Assembly (NCBI RefSeq): GCF_000024065.1
Contig: NC_013174.1
Span: 868,001 to 932,000 of the forward strand
Reading direction: 5' to 3'
Origin: Jonesia denitrificans DSM 20603
GTDB taxonomy: Bacteria > Actinomycetota > Actinomycetes > Actinomycetales > Cellulomonadaceae
Length of the DNA stretch: 64,000 nt
In this document: one piece after another, positions 1-8,261 of the stretch
Numbering within the stretch: position 1 is the stretch's first letter
How the letters are laid out: the number at the start of each line of letters is the position of its first letter
Program-made: the position numbers and the translations under genes
The notes under the pieces: generated by a model
What the model was told of the DNA's origin: nothing
Databases searched by the model: none
What the model saw: the letters and a program-made list of their open reading frames with translations, nothing else

Positions 1-255
1 GCCGCTCGGCCAGGACTGGACGCACCCATGGCGGCCGACTTCGCTAAAGCCGTCCGCTGCGCTACAGGGCAACAACCAGCCCCCAAATACGGGTGGACAG
101 ACGTGGCGCGCTTCGCCGAACTCGGCATCCCCGCTGTGAACTTTGGACCAGGAAACCCTTCGCTAGCCCACCACGACAACGAACACTGTCCAACCAGCGA
201 CATCACGGCAGTCTACAACTCACTGAAAGCCTGGCTCAGCGCCCCCAACTCCTAA
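1..255 (+). CDS. dapE: Succinyl-diaminopimelate desuccinylase, C-terminal part (5' end outside window)
   Basis: The reading frame is open from base 1 to a TAA at 253-255, so only the last 84 residues are present. The segment containing KYGWTDVARF, GIPAVNFGPGNPSLAHHDNE and the closing helix matches the C-terminal end of the M20 metallopeptidase DapE, where the late histidine (AHHDNE) is a zinc ligand. DapE hydrolyses N-succinyl-LL-2,6-diaminopimelate to LL-diaminopimelate and succinate, a cytoplasmic step of lysine and peptidoglycan precursor synthesis. Its position ahead of a LOG protein and a folP homologue matches the mycobacterial order. The family assignment is firm; the substrate rests on family and synteny because the N-terminal catalytic half is not visible. 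Confidence 0.88.
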   Translation, partial: AARPGLDAPMAADFAKAVRCATGQQPAPKYGWTDVARFAELGIPAVNFGPGNPSLAHHDNEHCPTSDITAVYNSLKAWLSAPNS

Positions 256-315
256 CGCACACCGCCTCAGGCTGCTACACCCGCCTCACGCATCCAACGA
301 CGAAAGGTGCACCCC

Positions 316-1119
316 ATGACGACGTCCTACCGCCACCTTGGCCCGGGCTACCGCAAAGGCCCCATCCTGCTCCGTGGTAACCAAATTCCCGGTGAAACCT
401 CCGACAAGCGCCTCCTTGACAAGTCAGAATCCGCTGACTGGGTTCACCAAGACCCCTGGCGTGTGCTGCGCATTCAAAGTGAGTTCGTCGAAGGGTTTGG
501 TGCCCTGGCTGAACTAGGCCCAGCCATTTCGATCTTTGGCTCAGCACGGACAAAACCTGATCACCCAGACTATGAGCTTGCCCACACCTGCGCTCGCCTC
601 GTTGTGGAACGGGGCTACGCGGTGATCACCGGTGGTGGACCAGGCGTCATGGAAGCGGGAAACCGAGGGGCCTATGAAGCAGACGGCGTGTCCGTAGGGC
701 TCGGTATTGAACTTCCGTTCGAGCAAGGGATGAACGAGTACGTCAACCTTGGAGTCAACTTCCGTTACTTCTTTGCCCGCAAAACCATGTTTGTGAAGTA
801 CGCCTCTGGGTTTATCGTTCTGCCCGGTGGCTTCGGTACCTTCGATGAACTTTTCGAAGCACTGACCCTGGTACAAACGCATAAAATCACCGAATTCCCC
901 ATCGTTCTCGTGGGTAAAGACTACTGGGCGGGGCTGATCGCCTGGTTGAAAGACTCCGTGGCTAAGCGCGGCATGATTAACCCCGCCGACGTCGACCTTT
1001 TCCACGTCGTTGACACTGCTGAAGAAGCAGTGCAGATCGTGGCCGACCACGCCGACTCAGTGCACGCAGCAGCCCTGGAATCCTTCAGCGACAGTGACGA
1101 GGAACCCGTTGAAGGATAA
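316..1119 (+). CDS. LOG family protein (TIGR00730; nucleoside-5'-monophosphate phosphoribohydrolase)
   Basis: This 267-residue Rossmann-fold protein carries both LOG signatures, GGGPGVMEA at about residue 106 and PGGFGTFDE from residue 170. Family members cleave the N-glycosidic bond of nucleoside 5'-monophosphates; the Mycobacterium tuberculosis homologue at the same locus releases cytokinin bases. An in-frame GTG lies at 307, but the purine-rich GAAAGG at 302-307 is correctly spaced for the ATG at 316, so 316 is chosen. The 3' end overlaps the proposed start of the folP homologue, consistent with translational coupling. The acidic tail (SFSDSDEEPVEG) is unremarkable. The family is secure; the physiological substrate is not shown. 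Confidence 0.9.
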   Translation: MTTSYRHLGPGYRKGPILLRGNQIPGETSDKRLLDKSESADWVHQDPWRVLRIQSEFVEGFGALAELGPAISIFGSARTKPDHPDYELAHTCARLVVERGYAVITGGGPGVMEAGNRGAYEADGVSVGLGIELPFEQGMNEYVNLGVNFRYFFARKTMFVKYASGFIVLPGGFGTFDELFEALTLVQTHKITEFPIVLVGKDYWAGLIAWLKDSVAKRGMINPADVDLFHVVDTAEEAVQIVADHADSVHAAALESFSDSDEEPVEG

Positions 1120-2071
1120 CGGGCCACATGTTCCGCCCTCAGGAACTCGGTTCGTCGTTCGAGGGCAAACTATTGGCGGAAGTGGGGGTGCTGCTCCAGC
1201 TGTCATGGCAATTGTGAACAGAACCACCGATTCCTTTTGGTCTGGCGCACGCCAATGGGACATTGATGTGGCACTGCGGGCGGTGGAGGATGCTGTCACC
1301 CATGGAGCTGACATTGTGGACATCGGTGGCGTTCGCGCAGGTGTGGGCCCACCCATCAGTGTGGACGAGGAAATCGGCCGTGTTGTTCCCTTCATACACC
1401 AGGTGTGTCAGCTATTTCCTGACACGGCGTTTTCCGTGGATACCTACCGTGCCCCTGTCGCCCAGGCCGCCGCACAGGCCGGCGTTCACATCATTAATGA
1501 CACCTGGGCTGGGCACGACCCCAACCTTGTGACTGTTGCTGCCACATATCACCTTGGCCTTGTGTGTTCCCACACCGGTGGATTGCTTCCCCGAACTGAC
1601 CCCTATCGAGTCGCTTACCCACGTCGGATCGACCAGGCCACCGCCGCAGGGCCAGACAACGGCGATCCACGTGATGGCGTCCTCGACGATGTCCTGGCAA
1701 CCGTCCTCGCCACAGCGAACCGTGCAGAACAAGCAGGAGTGCCGCCCGAATCTCTTCTGATCGACCCGACCCACGACTTCGGGAAAAATACGTGGCACTC
1801 ACTTCATCTTGTCCGGGCAACACAACAACTCGTCGCCACCGGCTATCCCGTTCTGATGGCGCTGTCGCGAAAAGACTTTGTCGGTGAAACACTCGGCCTC
1901 GGCCCTGACGAACGCCTCGAGGGTACCTTGGCGGCAACTGCTGTGGCTGCCTGGAACGGCGCCAAGGTCTTTCGGGCGCATGACGTCAAAGAAACGAGGC
2001 GAGTCCTGGATATGGTGGCGGCATTACGAGGAGATATCCTCCCCCAGCGTGTGACAAGGGCCACAAACTAG
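1109..2071 (+). CDS. Dihydropteroate synthase family protein (FolP2-like)
   Basis: This pterin-binding TIM-barrel protein (320 aa) has recognisable DHPS motifs: NRTTDSF at residues 37-43, SVDTYRA in the middle and LSRKDFVG towards the C terminus. True FolP condenses 6-hydroxymethyl-dihydropterin pyrophosphate with p-aminobenzoate in folate synthesis. The synteny (after dapE and LOG, before DUF3117) is that of mycobacterial folP2, whose product is reported to lack DHPS activity, so the role here should not be assumed. The frame is open far upstream. A TTG at 1109, eight bases before the LOG stop and preceded by GAGGA at about 1098-1102, is the best start because upstream residues look like shadow sequence. 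Start confidence is moderate; family confidence is high. Confidence 0.85.
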   Translation: MKDNGPHVPPSGTRFVVRGQTIGGSGGAAPAVMAIVNRTTDSFWSGARQWDIDVALRAVEDAVTHGADIVDIGGVRAGVGPPISVDEEIGRVVPFIHQVCQLFPDTAFSVDTYRAPVAQAAAQAGVHIINDTWAGHDPNLVTVAATYHLGLVCSHTGGLLPRTDPYRVAYPRRIDQATAAGPDNGDPRDGVLDDVLATVLATANRAEQAGVPPESLLIDPTHDFGKNTWHSLHLVRATQQLVATGYPVLMALSRKDFVGETLGLGPDERLEGTLAATAVAAWNGAKVFRAHDVKETRRVLDMVAALRGDILPQRVTRATN

Positions 2072-2126
2072 GGGGGTTTCTGTGGCTGACCTCATGGTAA
2101 GGGCTGTCAAGACTTCCGTGATTAGG

Positions 2127-2132
2127 TAAAAT
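2127..2132 (+). promoter_or_regulatory. -10 box upstream of the DUF3117 gene
   Basis: TAAAAT at 2127-2132 is a good -10 hexamer in the 129-base gap after the folP homologue. Transcription would begin near 2139, giving a leader of about 60 bases before the ATG at 2201. No convincing -35 was seen. Confidence 0.5.
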
Positions 2133-2200
2133 AGACGAACGCGCCGCAGACGCGCAAGCGACGCTCCTCTGAGTCATGCACAACGAATGGAGAACACCAG

Positions 2201-2368
2201 ATGGCCGCGATGAAGCCCCGAACAGGTGATGGACCCATGGAAGTCGTACGAGAGGGTCGCGGCATCATCATGCGAGTCCCACTCGAAGGCGGCGGACGAC
2301 TCGTCGTCGAACTCAACCAAGCCGAAGCCAACGAACTCGGCACCGCCATTCAAGCAGTCATGGATTAA
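2201..2368 (+). CDS. DUF3117 small conserved protein (55 aa)
   Basis: A short gene that reads MAAMKPRTGDGPMEVVREG and continues with GIIMRVPLEGGGRL and LVVELNQAEANELG to a TAA at 2366-2368. This is the complete actinobacterial DUF3117 protein, usually 52-60 residues and found near folP2 and glgA in mycobacteria. GGAG at 2189-2192 gives a ribosome site nine bases before the ATG. The function is unknown. The sequence suggests a compact, mostly beta protein with a basic N terminus and no cysteines or membrane segment. The following aminopeptidase begins three bases after the stop, so the two are probably cotranscribed from the promoter near 2127. Confidence 0.9.
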   Translation: MAAMKPRTGDGPMEVVREGRGIIMRVPLEGGGRLVVELNQAEANELGTAIQAVMD

Positions 2369-2371
2369 CAC

Positions 2372-3985
2372 GTGAGCCCCAACACTGATACCCACCACCT
2401 CGACACAACACGTGGGCGGGACCTCCCCTCCATCGTGGTCCACCCAGGAACACTCGAAGACTACGAAATCCTTGGACCCGACCATGTCGATGCACTCGCT
2501 GTAGGTGTCGGGGCTCCAGTTGACGACGACGACGAACTTCAACCGCGGGCAGGAGTGGTTCACGTTTCCGCTCGCTACCGAATCAACCTCTCCGAGCTTG
2601 CAGAACGTGCCCGTTTTCGGGGAGCCGCCGGGACAACTCACATCATTGACCTGCCACGGGTCCACACAGGATCAACCACTGAACTGCCCTGGGACGGCCT
2701 GCCACTACGGATCATCCTCGTGGGCGTAGGGCACTCAGAAGCCAACGATATGGCCAAAGCGGGCGCTGCCCTCGGTCAAGCAACACGCGGGCTTCACCGA
2801 GTTGTCACCACAGTGGCAGCCACCGGCAACCCCAACGATGCGCGTGCCTTTGCCCGCGGCTACCTCCTTGCCGCGCCCCGCCCCTGGTCAGCCAAGTCAC
2901 GCACACAACCAGGTCCCGCCGACGAACTCGTCCTTCTTGTTCCCGACCACGATGTCACCGAAACCACTGAGCAACTCCCCGCAGCACGCACCTCAGCATG
3001 GGCCACCTGGTTCGCACGCGACCTCACCGCGACCTCGTCGAACATCAAAACACCCAAATGGTTCGCCGACCAACTGGTGACACAAGCGAAAAACTACGAC
3101 ACCGTGACAGTCACAGTTCGTGACCACACCTGGTTGGACAAGAAAAAATACGGTGCACTGCTCGCAGTTGGCCAAGGTTCCCAACACCCACCGCTCCTGG
3201 TCGAGGTTACACACACCCCACAAGCCAAGACTCGCCAGCACGTTGCTATCGTCGGGAAAGGCATCACCTTTGACACCGGTGGAATTTCGCTGAAACGGCC
3301 ACGCGAAACAATGATCCCCATGAAAACGGACATGGCTGGGGCCGCCAGTGCTGCAGCAGCGGTCTTCGCCGCCGCCCAAAACAACCACCCCACAAAAGTC
3401 ACCGCGATCCTGGCGCTTGCTGAAAATCACATCGGTGCGCGATCCTACCGTCCCGGTGACATTCTCCGCACCCACCGTGGCACCACCATCGAAATCACCA
3501 ACACAGACGCAGAAGGTCGTCTTGTCCTTGCAGACGCACTCGAACACGCCGTTCACACCGTGAAGGCTGATCTTGTCATCGACATCGCAACCCTCACAGG
3601 GGCCGCGTCCATGGGATTGGGACGTGACCACGGAGCTCTTTACACGGTGGACCCGATCCTTGCAGAACGCATGAAAGCAGCAGGTGAAGCAGTAGGAGAA
3701 CCGGTCTGGCACATGCCTCTCGTGACCGACTACGCCGATGACCTCCAGTCTGATGTCGCCGATGTCGCCAACACCTCGCGCACCCCCGGGGGTGGGTCCA
3801 TTACCGCAGCGCTCTTCCTTCAACGATTCGTGCCCCAGGTGCCATGGATTCACCTTGACATCGCAGGACCCGCCAGAAGCGACAAAGCTCGAATTGACGC
3901 CCCGCAAGGGGCAACCGGGTATGGGGCTCGGCTCCTGACAGAGTTCCTCCACCGACACGCAACCTCGTCAAGCACACAACTGTGA
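2372..3985 (+). CDS. pepA: Leucyl aminopeptidase, M17 family
   Basis: A cytoplasmic di-metal aminopeptidase of 537 residues that removes N-terminal amino acids during peptide turnover. The C-terminal catalytic domain shows VGKGITFDTGG (a lysine and an aspartate that bind metal), the MKTDMAGAA segment and the family signature NTDAEGRLVLAD at about residues 377-388, including the catalytic arginine. The N-terminal half is the less conserved regulatory domain. The length is slightly above the usual 500, partly from an N-terminal extension of about 20 residues. The GTG at 2372 is three bases after the DUF3117 stop. It converges on the methyltransferase gene at 4031. Confidence 0.93.
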   Translation: MSPNTDTHHLDTTRGRDLPSIVVHPGTLEDYEILGPDHVDALAVGVGAPVDDDDELQPRAGVVHVSARYRINLSELAERARFRGAAGTTHIIDLPRVHTGSTTELPWDGLPLRIILVGVGHSEANDMAKAGAALGQATRGLHRVVTTVAATGNPNDARAFARGYLLAAPRPWSAKSRTQPGPADELVLLVPDHDVTETTEQLPAARTSAWATWFARDLTATSSNIKTPKWFADQLVTQAKNYDTVTVTVRDHTWLDKKKYGALLAVGQGSQHPPLLVEVTHTPQAKTRQHVAIVGKGITFDTGGISLKRPRETMIPMKTDMAGAASAAAAVFAAAQNNHPTKVTAILALAENHIGARSYRPGDILRTHRGTTIEITNTDAEGRLVLADALEHAVHTVKADLVIDIATLTGAASMGLGRDHGALYTVDPILAERMKAAGEAVGEPVWHMPLVTDYADDLQSDVADVANTSRTPGGGSITAALFLQRFVPQVPWIHLDIAGPARSDKARIDAPQGATGYGARLLTEFLHRHATSSSTQL

Positions 3986-3986
3986 T

Positions 3987-4017
3987 GCGCATCGGCTGAC
4001 ATCACCTCACGATGCGC
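3987..4017. terminator. Possible bidirectional terminator between convergent genes
   Basis: GCGCATCG at 3987-3994 is complementary to CGATGCGC at 4010-4017, an 8-bp stem with a 15-base loop lying in the 45-base gap between the convergent pepA and methyltransferase genes. There is no clear T-tract, so this is a weak call. Confidence 0.4.
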
Positions 4018-4030
4018 GAGCAGCGTTGTC

Positions 4031-4666
4031 CTACACGTCCTGTTTCATCAAACACAACAGCCCGTCACCCATCGGCAAGATAGACGGTGCCCACAACGTG
4101 GAATCACCCAACGATCGATACCACTGGCGAAGGCCAACAACTGCCTCATCACGGTTCGCAGGGTCAGACAGACGACCCGAAGCAAAAGCATGAGTGATCA
4201 CCGCGACGCCCCCGGGGCGTAACAGCCGGTATGCCTCATCGCAGAGAAGTTCCGCCTGGAGTGCGCCAGAAGTCACCACAAAGAGGTCATAGCCGCCATC
4301 GGCGAGGCGGGGGAGGACCGCATCAGGATCACCCGTAATTGCTCGCGTACGATGCGTGGTCACCCCTGCGTCTGAGAATGCTTGTTTCACCGCACGCTGA
4401 TGAGCAGGGTCAGGATCAATCGTTGTTAACACCCCGTCACGAGGCATCCCTTCAAGTAACCACAACGATGCCACGCCGGCACCAGAACCCACCTCAACCA
4501 CCGTGCGAGCCTGAGCGGCAGCAGCAAGAAGCCGCAATGCAGACCCTGTTGATGGACCGATAGTCGAACACCCCAATTGGTGAGCACGTTCACGAGCCGC
4601 GACAATTGCGTCAGGTTCCTCGATGAACCCCTCCGCGAACGCCCAGTTCGCAGCCATGTGCGACAT
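4031..4666 (-). CDS. O-methyltransferase family protein (SAM-dependent)
   Basis: A 211-residue class I SAM-dependent methyltransferase. The motif VVEVGSGAGVASLWLLEG is the AdoMet-binding loop, TTIDPDPAHQRAVKQAF the following acidic loop, and GGYDLFVV and YRLLRPGGVAVITHA match motifs II and III. It resembles the caffeoyl-CoA-type O-methyltransferase encoded divergently from sigE in mycobacteria (Rv1220c). The acceptor is unknown. The frame extends upstream, but the start MSHMAANWAFAEGF at 4666 is preceded on the minus strand by an AGAGGG ribosome site, and longer versions would run across the sigE promoter into sigE. Conservation next to sigE suggests an envelope-stress link, which is inference. 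Confidence 0.87.
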   Translation of the reverse strand: MSHMAANWAFAEGFIEEPDAIVAARERAHQLGCSTIGPSTGSALRLLAAAAQARTVVEVGSGAGVASLWLLEGMPRDGVLTTIDPDPAHQRAVKQAFSDAGVTTHRTRAITGDPDAVLPRLADGGYDLFVVTSGALQAELLCDEAYRLLRPGGVAVITHAFASGRLSDPANRDEAVVGLRQWYRSLGDSTLWAPSILPMGDGLLCLMKQDV

Positions 4667-4767
4667 GCGTGCCACCCTCTTTCTCCATCTCCCTAGGTAT
4701 CTTACGGTGACATCGGCGTCAACGCTGGGAATACAAGGGTTTTCAGCAACCTTCCAGCCGATTGCCT

Positions 4768-4773
4768 TAGTGT
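4768..4773 (+). promoter_or_regulatory. -10 box of a leaderless sigE transcript
   Basis: TAGTGT at 4768-4773 ends six bases before the sigE ATG at 4780, and no Shine-Dalgarno precedes that ATG. The spacing implies that transcription starts at or next to the start codon. Confidence 0.5.
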
Positions 4774-4779
4774 TCTCAC

Positions 4780-5313
4780 ATGGAGCCACAGCCCTGGGAA
4801 GAGATCGTCCGCAACCACTCTGCACGCGTGTACCGGCTCGCGTACCGTCTCACCGGGAACCAACAAGACGCTGAAGACCTCACCCAAGATGTTTTCGTCC
4901 GTGTCTTCCGTTCACTTGACACCTACGAACCAGGTTCTTTCGAAGGGTGGCTCCACCGCATCACCACCAACCTCTTCCTCGACTCTGTGCGTCGTCAACG
5001 CCGCATCCGCATGGACCATATGGGAGACGAAGACTACGCTGTCATCGATCACAACACCCAAGCTCTGCCAGAGCGTGTCTACGAACACAACAACCTTGAC
5101 GTTGATATTCAACGAGCACTCAGTTCTTTGTCGCCTGATTACCGTGCCGCAGTCGTCTTGTGCGACATTGAAGGGCTATCCTACGAAGAAATCGCCACGA
5201 CTCTCGGTGTAAAACTTGGAACTGTGCGCTCCCGCATTCACCGGGCACGTACGCAACTGCGCCGAGAACTTGAGCACCGAACTGTCCCCACACCCGCGGA
5301 GGTGACGCAGTGA
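4780..5313 (+). CDS. sigE: ECF RNA polymerase sigma factor SigE
   Basis: A 177-residue ECF sigma factor. Region 2 runs from about residue 10 to 75 ([19 protein letters not shown], then [13 protein letters not shown] for core binding and -10 recognition). Region 4 covers about residues 112-157 ([38 protein letters not shown]) and forms the -35-binding helix-turn-helix. It directs transcription in response to envelope stress. The order sigE, zinc-finger anti-sigma, HtrA protease, tatB is the conserved actinobacterial SigE module. The stop overlaps the GTG of the anti-sigma gene, so both are coupled. Regulation is expected to be by sequestration by the downstream protein. Confidence 0.94.
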   Translation: MEPQPWEEIVRNHSARVYRLAYRLTGNQQDAEDLTQDVFVRVFRSLDTYEPGSFEGWLHRITTNLFLDSVRRQRRIRMDHMGDEDYAVIDHNTQALPERVYEHNNLDVDIQRALSSLSPDYRAAVVLCDIEGLSYEEIATTLGVKLGTVRSRIHRARTQLRRELEHRTVPTPAEVTQ

Positions 5314-6248
5314 GTCCACACTTGGGGCCGTCGATCTCTGCGTTCATCGACGATCAACTCACCCCACACGAGAGAGATGGGGCACTGAACCACATTGCGT
5401 CCTGCTCATTGTGTGCCAGTCTTGTGCGCGAGGAACGCATCGCGCGTGGATTACTGCACCAGTGCACTGATCCGACTCCTTCTGACGGATTGATGGCAGG
5501 GCTTTTGCAACTTGCTCCTTGCGAATCAACAAACCCTACAGACGCACCCAGCCGCCGAAAACCAGATCCATTTGTGCCCTGCACAGCCCTGAGCACACAT
5601 GCGTGGTCGGGCACAGTGCGCTCACCGTCACGTGCCTGGTTCACTATCGCCGGGTCGATCCTTGCACTCGGAGTGCTCTCGCCCATTGTGATGTGGTCAA
5701 TGGATGAATCACAGCTTGTAACACCACTGACCGACCAGCGTGCAGTTCACGACCACATCAACGAACTCGTCGATGACCCAAACTTTGCCCCTATCGCCGA
5801 ACTCAGCGAGCCATCGCGAGCATTGGAACCAGATCAAGTGAGCCAATGGGCTCAATCAGCGGGCTGGATTGCTCCGATGATCACCCAGTCAGACTCCACC
5901 GTCACCATCGACCGTGTGGGGTTTTCTTCGACCGCCCCCACGCATTTAGAAATCGTCTTAAGAGCAGGTGACACCCGCGCACTGATTAGGCAAACCCGTG
6001 GCACGCTCGATCGTGGGGCTCTGGGGGACGCGAAACACGTCATGGTTAATGGGGTCCCGCGAACCATGATGTCCACAGACCCCATTCACGTTGTTTGGCA
6101 AAGTGACTCGACGGTGTTTGAATTGATCGCGCCGCGCGACACAGCGACCGCGATGGACATGGTTGCGCTATTTCCCGCTTCTGAACCGCACCAAGGGTTG
6201 TCCTCAGTGGTGACGGCACTTTCTGACTTCGTAGGAGGAGCACGATGA
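5310..6248 (+). CDS. rseA: Anti-sigma factor with zinc-finger (RseA/RsrA-type) and one membrane segment
   Basis: The N terminus carries the zinc-associated anti-sigma motif H-x3-C-x2-C at H28, C32 and C35 (NHIASCSLC), which in this family clamps the cognate sigma factor. Unlike the short soluble mycobacterial RseA, this 312-residue protein has a hydrophobic segment at about residues 109-129 ([19 protein letters not shown]) and an extracytoplasmic domain of about 180 residues resembling the MucB/RseB C-terminal region. It therefore looks like a transmembrane sensor whose proteolysis could release SigE. It overlaps sigE by four bases and htrA by four bases. The family call is firm; the topology is inferred. 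Confidence 0.88.
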   Translation: MSPHLGPSISAFIDDQLTPHERDGALNHIASCSLCASLVREERIARGLLHQCTDPTPSDGLMAGLLQLAPCESTNPTDAPSRRKPDPFVPCTALSTHAWSGTVRSPSRAWFTIAGSILALGVLSPIVMWSMDESQLVTPLTDQRAVHDHINELVDDPNFAPIAELSEPSRALEPDQVSQWAQSAGWIAPMITQSDSTVTIDRVGFSSTAPTHLEIVLRAGDTRALIRQTRGTLDRGALGDAKHVMVNGVPRTMMSTDPIHVVWQSDSTVFELIAPRDTATAMDMVALFPASEPHQGLSSVVTALSDFVGGAR

Positions 6249-7702
6249 CCTACCCGCCATCACACGAGCGGTTCGCTCCTCGACCGCTCCCGCAAAACCA
6301 CGGTGACGCGTCACAACACCCACCAGCGCCTCAACCTGAACCAGCCCCGCAACATGCGGAGCCAGAACCTCAAACGTCTCCTGTTCCCCAACCTCTGCCA
6401 CTTGCGTCGCCAACACCGCCCCCACACTCTGGGCCTGTGACCGGATTTGTCGTTCCCGGTACTCGTGGACCACAGCAGCGGCCACCATCTGCTCCACAAT
6501 CGAACTCGACAAGTGCCTTCACCACAGGGGTTCCTCAACCGCCACAACCACCTACCTGGACGTCCACCCAGCCTGGTCCCTCCTCACCACCCCGCGCTCC
6601 TCGCCGCCGAGGGGGAACGGTCGCCCTCGTCTCAGTTGTTGCCGTTGTTGCCTCGCTTATCGGTGGTGCACTGGGCTCACGGTTGGCAACCAATGACTCA
6701 GTAGCGCGATCCTCAGTGATCTACCAGTCGGCAGAACAAGACAATGCGGCACTGTCGCGACAAGAGGGCAGCGTCGCAGACATCGCTGCACAAGTTCTTC
6801 CCTCAGTTGTTGCTATCGAGGTGTACTCGTCTTCTGGCGGATCAACTGGTTCCGGATTTGTTATGACTAAAGATGGCTACATTCTCACCAACGAACACGT
6901 GGTCGCTGAGGCTTCGTCAGCGAACGACGTGATTGTCACCTTCTTCGATGGCACCGAGCACGAGGCGGAGGTCGTTGGGTCCACGGTTGAGTACGATCTT
7001 GCGGTGCTTAAGATTGACCGGGACGATCTCACTGCCCTTCCCTTAGGAAATTCTGACGATGTTGTCGTCGGAGACACCACCATTGCTATCGGAGCTCCAC
7101 TTGGCCTGCAGGGGACTGTAACCACGGGAATCGTGTCGGCGTTGAATCGCCCTGTGAGTGCAGGCGGCGGGGAAGACGACATCTCCTACATCAACGCCAT
7201 CCAAACAGATGCTGCCATTAACCCTGGTAACTCAGGCGGTCCTTTAGTCAACGCCCGCGGCGAGGTCATCGGCGTGAACTCTGCCATTGCTCAACCGCCA
7301 GGCTCAATGGTCACCTCCCCAGCAGGAAGCATTGGATTGGGATTTGCTATTGGCTCCAACCAGGCAGCACGCACCGCAGGTGAGATTATCGAACGAGGAT
7401 ACGCAACCTATCCAATCATCGGGGTTGTGCTCGACTCCACTTATCAAGGGCAGGGCGTCCAAGTGATTCGTAGCCCGCAAGGGGGAAGCGATCCGGTCAC
7501 CCCAGACGGTCCGGCTGATCGTGCCGGGATAGAAGCTGGCGATGTGATCACTGCCATTGACGAGCGGCCAGTCACCTACGCTGACGAACTCATTGTCGCG
7601 ATCCGCGCAAAAGCACCTGGAGACACGGTCACGCTGACTGTGCGCACCTCAGGCGGTGAACGACAAGTCAAGGTAACCCTTGATGAGGCACGAAGCGAAT
7701 AG
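6245..7702 (+). CDS. htrA: Membrane-anchored HtrA/DegP-like serine protease with PDZ domain
   Basis: A 485-residue S1C protease. The first 115 residues are Pro/Gln/Ser-rich and cytoplasmic, followed by one membrane anchor at about 120-142 (TVALVSVVAVVASLIGGALG), the trypsin-like domain and a C-terminal PDZ domain (about 385-480; GPADRAGIEAGDVITAIDE). The triad is intact: H218 in TNEHVV, D251 in EYDLAVL, S330 in NPGNSGGPL. It degrades misfolded envelope proteins and in the conserved SigE module is both a target and a possible feedback element. Its ATGA overlaps the anti-sigma stop, so three genes form one operon. Confidence 0.94.
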   Translation: MTYPPSHERFAPRPLPQNHGDASQHPPAPQPEPAPQHAEPEPQTSPVPQPLPLASPTPPPHSGPVTGFVVPGTRGPQQRPPSAPQSNSTSAFTTGVPQPPQPPTWTSTQPGPSSPPRAPRRRGGTVALVSVVAVVASLIGGALGSRLATNDSVARSSVIYQSAEQDNAALSRQEGSVADIAAQVLPSVVAIEVYSSSGGSTGSGFVMTKDGYILTNEHVVAEASSANDVIVTFFDGTEHEAEVVGSTVEYDLAVLKIDRDDLTALPLGNSDDVVVGDTTIAIGAPLGLQGTVTTGIVSALNRPVSAGGGEDDISYINAIQTDAAINPGNSGGPLVNARGEVIGVNSAIAQPPGSMVTSPAGSIGLGFAIGSNQAARTAGEIIERGYATYPIIGVVLDSTYQGQGVQVIRSPQGGSDPVTPDGPADRAGIEAGDVITAIDERPVTYADELIVAIRAKAPGDTVTLTVRTSGGERQVKVTLDEARSE

Positions 7703-7710
7703 GCTAGGCT
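7700..7710 (+). promoter_or_regulatory. Tandem TAGGCT -10 boxes at the htrA end, promoter for tatB
   Basis: Two overlapping TAGGCT hexamers (7700-7705 and 7705-7710) lie at and just after the htrA stop. Transcription would start near 7717, giving a 30-base leader that contains the tatB ribosome site GAGG at 7737-7740. This would let tatB be expressed independently of sigE. Confidence 0.5.
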
Positions 7711-7747
7711 GAGAACACACAATGGTTCAACGGCTCGAGGTGCACTA

Positions 7748-8173
7748 ATGTTTGGGATCAATGGCGGAGAGTTCCTCGTCATCCTGCTCGTTGTTGTTCT
7801 CGTTGTTGGACCAGAGCGGCTCCCGCAATACACTGAACAGCTCGCGAAATTTGTCCGGGGTGCACGCACATTCATCACGGAAACAAAAGCGAAGGTTGAC
7901 CAAGAACTTGGTCCGGAGTTTCGGGATGTTGACTGGCAAAAGTTAGACCCCCGCCAGTACGATCCTCGTCGTATTGTCCGTGACACCTTACTTGAGGACA
8001 CCATTCTTGATCCCGCACGTCATCAGGCGGCGGTGAGTGCACCTGCCGCGGCAACGTCAGCGATGGCAGCTGCTCGTGCACGGTCCTCACAGGCCGCTTC
8101 ACCACCGGCATTTCCCACGTTTACCCCGCTACCTCACGGGACTCCACCACCGTACGACCCGGAGGCAACTTGA
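7748..8173 (+). CDS. tatB: Sec-independent protein translocase subunit TatB
   Basis: The N-terminal [20 protein letters not shown] is a single membrane helix followed by the conserved G-P-E-R-L-P hinge (GPERLPQY) and an amphipathic helix, the architecture of TatB. The remaining part is a charged, then Ala/Pro-rich, cytoplasmic tail of about 80 residues. With TatA and TatC, which are not in this window, it forms the twin-arginine export machinery for folded proteins. GAGG seven bases upstream of ATG 7748 supports the start. Co-location with sigE-rseA-htrA is a conserved actinobacterial arrangement. Confidence 0.93.
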   Translation: MFGINGGEFLVILLVVVLVVGPERLPQYTEQLAKFVRGARTFITETKAKVDQELGPEFRDVDWQKLDPRQYDPRRIVRDTLLEDTILDPARHQAAVSAPAAATSAMAAARARSSQAASPPAFPTFTPLPHGTPPPYDPEAT

Positions 8174-8210
8174 GTGTCCTGCAAGATGGCTCATAACGAG
8201 CGCCACAGCG

Positions 8211-8216
8211 TATAGT
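8211..8216 (+). promoter_or_regulatory. -10 box upstream of trpS
   Basis: TATAGT at 8211-8216 is a close match to the -10 consensus in the tatB-trpS gap and would give a leader of about 40 bases. AAGAGAG at 8252-8258 is the ribosome site. Confidence 0.5.
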
Positions 8217-8261
8217 TCGCCAGTTTTTATGAAGTACCGCCAACCTGATACAAGAGAGACC

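Noticed and set aside
2993-3958. Long minus-strand open frame (321 codons) across pepA
   Set aside because: It is the antisense shadow of a clear M17 aminopeptidase, its product is Cys/Gly/His-rich with no family resemblance, and no ribosome site supports it.
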